Part shown: positions 63,127 to 64,000 of the stretch, piece by piece | Layout: the number at the start of each line of letters is the position of its first letter | Position numbering within the stretch: the first letter of the stretch is position 1 | Assembly (NCBI RefSeq): GCF_022627955.1 | Contig: NZ_JABXGD010000001.1 | Location: 248,001 to 312,000, forward strand | Direction of reading: 5' to 3' | DNA: 64,000 nucleotides | From: Microbacterium sp. C5A9 | Lineage (GTDB): Bacteria > Actinomycetota > Actinomycetes > Actinomycetales > Microbacteriaceae | The notes under the pieces: generated by a model | The model's input: the letters and a program-made list of their open reading frames with translations, nothing else | The model's database searches: none | Told to the model about the DNA's origin: nothing | Translations under genes and position numbers: made by a program

Positions 63127-64000
63127 TCAGCGCCTCCGCTCGAGGATCACGGCCGCCTCCGGCGCGACGACGATGGTGCCTTCGCCCGCACGCGACGAGG
63201 ACGTCTCGAGCAGGACGGCATCCGACTCGTCGACGTCGAACTCGACATCGCCCGCCGTCAGGTTCACGAGCACCGACGTCTGCCCGCGATCGATGCGGAA
63301 GGCTCGAGCCCCGGGAGCCGCGTCGGGTGTCAGGACCGCGGCGTGCGTGCGCGTCTGATCGGGATCCGTGAGGTCGGGACTCCGTCTGCGGAGGGCGATG
63401 AGTCTGCGGTACAGATCGAGCAGGCCGGCGTGCTCGGGTGTCTCGGGCTCGCGCCAGTCGAGGTGCGAGCGGTCGAAGGTCTCGGGATCCTGCGGGTCGG
63501 GCACCTGGGCGGGGTCCCAGCCCATCTGCGCGAACTCTCCGATGCGGCCCTCGGCGGTGGCCCGCGCCAGCTCGGGCTCGAGGTGCGAGGTGAAGAACTG
63601 CCACGGCGTGGTCGCTCCCCACTCCTCGCCCATGAACAGCATCGGCGTGCCGGGTGCGGTGAGGGTGAGCACCGCGGCGACCTCGAGGCGCCCGCGGGAC
63701 AGGCTCGCCGTGAGACGATCGCCCGCGGCGCGGTTGCCGATCTGGTCGTGATCCTGCGCGAACGTGACCAGCCGCCAGGCGGGGACATCTGTCGGCAGGG
63801 GGGATCCGTGCGGCCGCCCCCGGAACGACGAGAACGTCCCGTCGTGGAAGAAGCCGTGCTCCGACACCTTGACGAGGGCATCGGATGCCGCGAAGTCGGC
63901 GTAGTACCCCGCGGTCTCGCCGGTGAGGGCCACATGCGCGGCATGATGCCAGTCGTCCGACCACTGCGCGGTGAGGCCGTAGCCGCCCGCGTCACGCGGC
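63127..64000 (-). CDS. treZ: Malto-oligosyltrehalose trehalohydrolase, C-terminal part (runs off right edge)
   Basis: The frame is open to the window edge, so about 290 C-terminal residues are visible. GLTAQWSDDWHHAAHVALTGETAGYYADF, VTFAQDHDQIGNRAAGDRL, APGTPMLFMGEEWGATTPWQFFTSH, IGEFAQMGWDPAQVPDPQDPETFDRSHLDW are typical of TreZ, a GH13 enzyme releasing trehalose from maltooligosyl-trehalose. QDHDQIGNR contains the conserved catalytic-region Asp/His. The end is a beta-sandwich domain C (SVLVNLTAGDVEFDV). TreX/TreY partners would be expected beyond the edge. Confidence 0.95.
   Translation of the reverse strand, partial: PRDAGGYGLTAQWSDDWHHAAHVALTGETAGYYADFAASDALVKVSEHGFFHDGTFSSFRGRPHGSPLPTDVPAWRLVTFAQDHDQIGNRAAGDRLTASLSRGRLEVAAVLTLTAPGTPMLFMGEEWGATTPWQFFTSHLEPELARATAEGRIGEFAQMGWDPAQVPDPQDPETFDRSHLDWREPETPEHAGLLDLYRRLIALRRRSPDLTDPDQTRTHAAVLTPDAAPGARAFRIDRGQTSVLVNLTAGDVEFDVDESDAVLLETSSSRAGEGTIVVAPEAAVILERRR

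Overview
The window reads as one contiguous chromosomal stretch from a high-GC actinobacterium, most likely Microbacteriaceae (Microbacterium-like). This rests on the very GC-rich coding sequence, frequent GGATGCC strings, many genes with a TANNNT -10 box placed directly before the start codon, an IdeR-type iron box, a CmtR-type metal sensor, and a LAxTG cell-wall sorting signal. No integrase, transposase, phage gene or CRISPR array was seen. All identifications come from reading the sequence without database searches.

Left part (1-15.1 kb), housekeeping and general physiology: two small coiled-coil genes (one secreted with an HELAH motif), an SDR dehydrogenase, tRNA-Arg(ACG), a LysR regulator divergent from an orphan fumarate reductase/succinate dehydrogenase-type flavoprotein, a degenerate 17-bp tandem repeat, an acidic disordered protein, an iron-sulfur L-serine dehydratase, a small ATPase, an ABC-2 exporter, helicase HrpB, a flotillin-like SPFH protein and a MarR regulator. 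15.1-21.2 kb (minus strand): a six-gene operon with two ABC exporter systems, an embedded TetR regulator and a DUF1349-like protein, apparently controlled by a TetR-type operator in front of the first gene. 21.4-24.4 kb: a VanZ-like membrane protein, a GNAT acetyltransferase and a HipBA toxin-antitoxin pair.

Centre (24.4-44.4 kb): a large carbohydrate locus for fucosylated glycans. It encodes a sugar ABC importer (lipoprotein plus two permeases, no ATPase), L-fuconate dehydratase, a GntR/FCD repressor, a cytoplasmic GH95 alpha-L-fucosidase, a zinc alcohol dehydrogenase, an aldo/keto reductase of the fucose dehydrogenase type, a COG3618 lactonase, a KduD-like dehydrogenase, a KDPG-type aldolase, a PfkB sugar kinase, a second orphan sugar-binding lipoprotein and a 1694-residue secreted multimodular enzyme that looks like GH98. 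Four copies of one operator (ATTSATC-N-GATSAAT) sit at three intergenic regions of this locus and tie it into one regulon. The inferred logic is: the secreted enzyme releases fucosylated oligosaccharides, the importer takes them up, GH95 frees L-fucose inside the cell, and fucose is oxidised through fuconolactone and fuconate to 2-keto-3-deoxy-fuconate.

Right part (44.4-64 kb): an IdeR-box-controlled siderophore ABC importer; two divergent paralogues of a small actinobacterial family; a three-gene flavin-monooxygenase operon (two DszC/SfnB-like, one NtaA/DszA-like) divergent from its own ABC importer; a LALTG-anchored surface protein; a small-multidrug-export-like membrane protein; a DesK/DesR-like two-component system; a CmtR-like repressor with a cation diffusion facilitator; a GNAT acetyltransferase; and the C-terminal part of trehalohydrolase TreZ running off the right edge.

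Two patterns cross gene boundaries. About a dozen genes appear to be leaderless (TANNNT then 5-7 nt then ATG/GTG), which also fixes their starts. All three importer operons carry a strong stem-loop at the binding-protein/permease junction.
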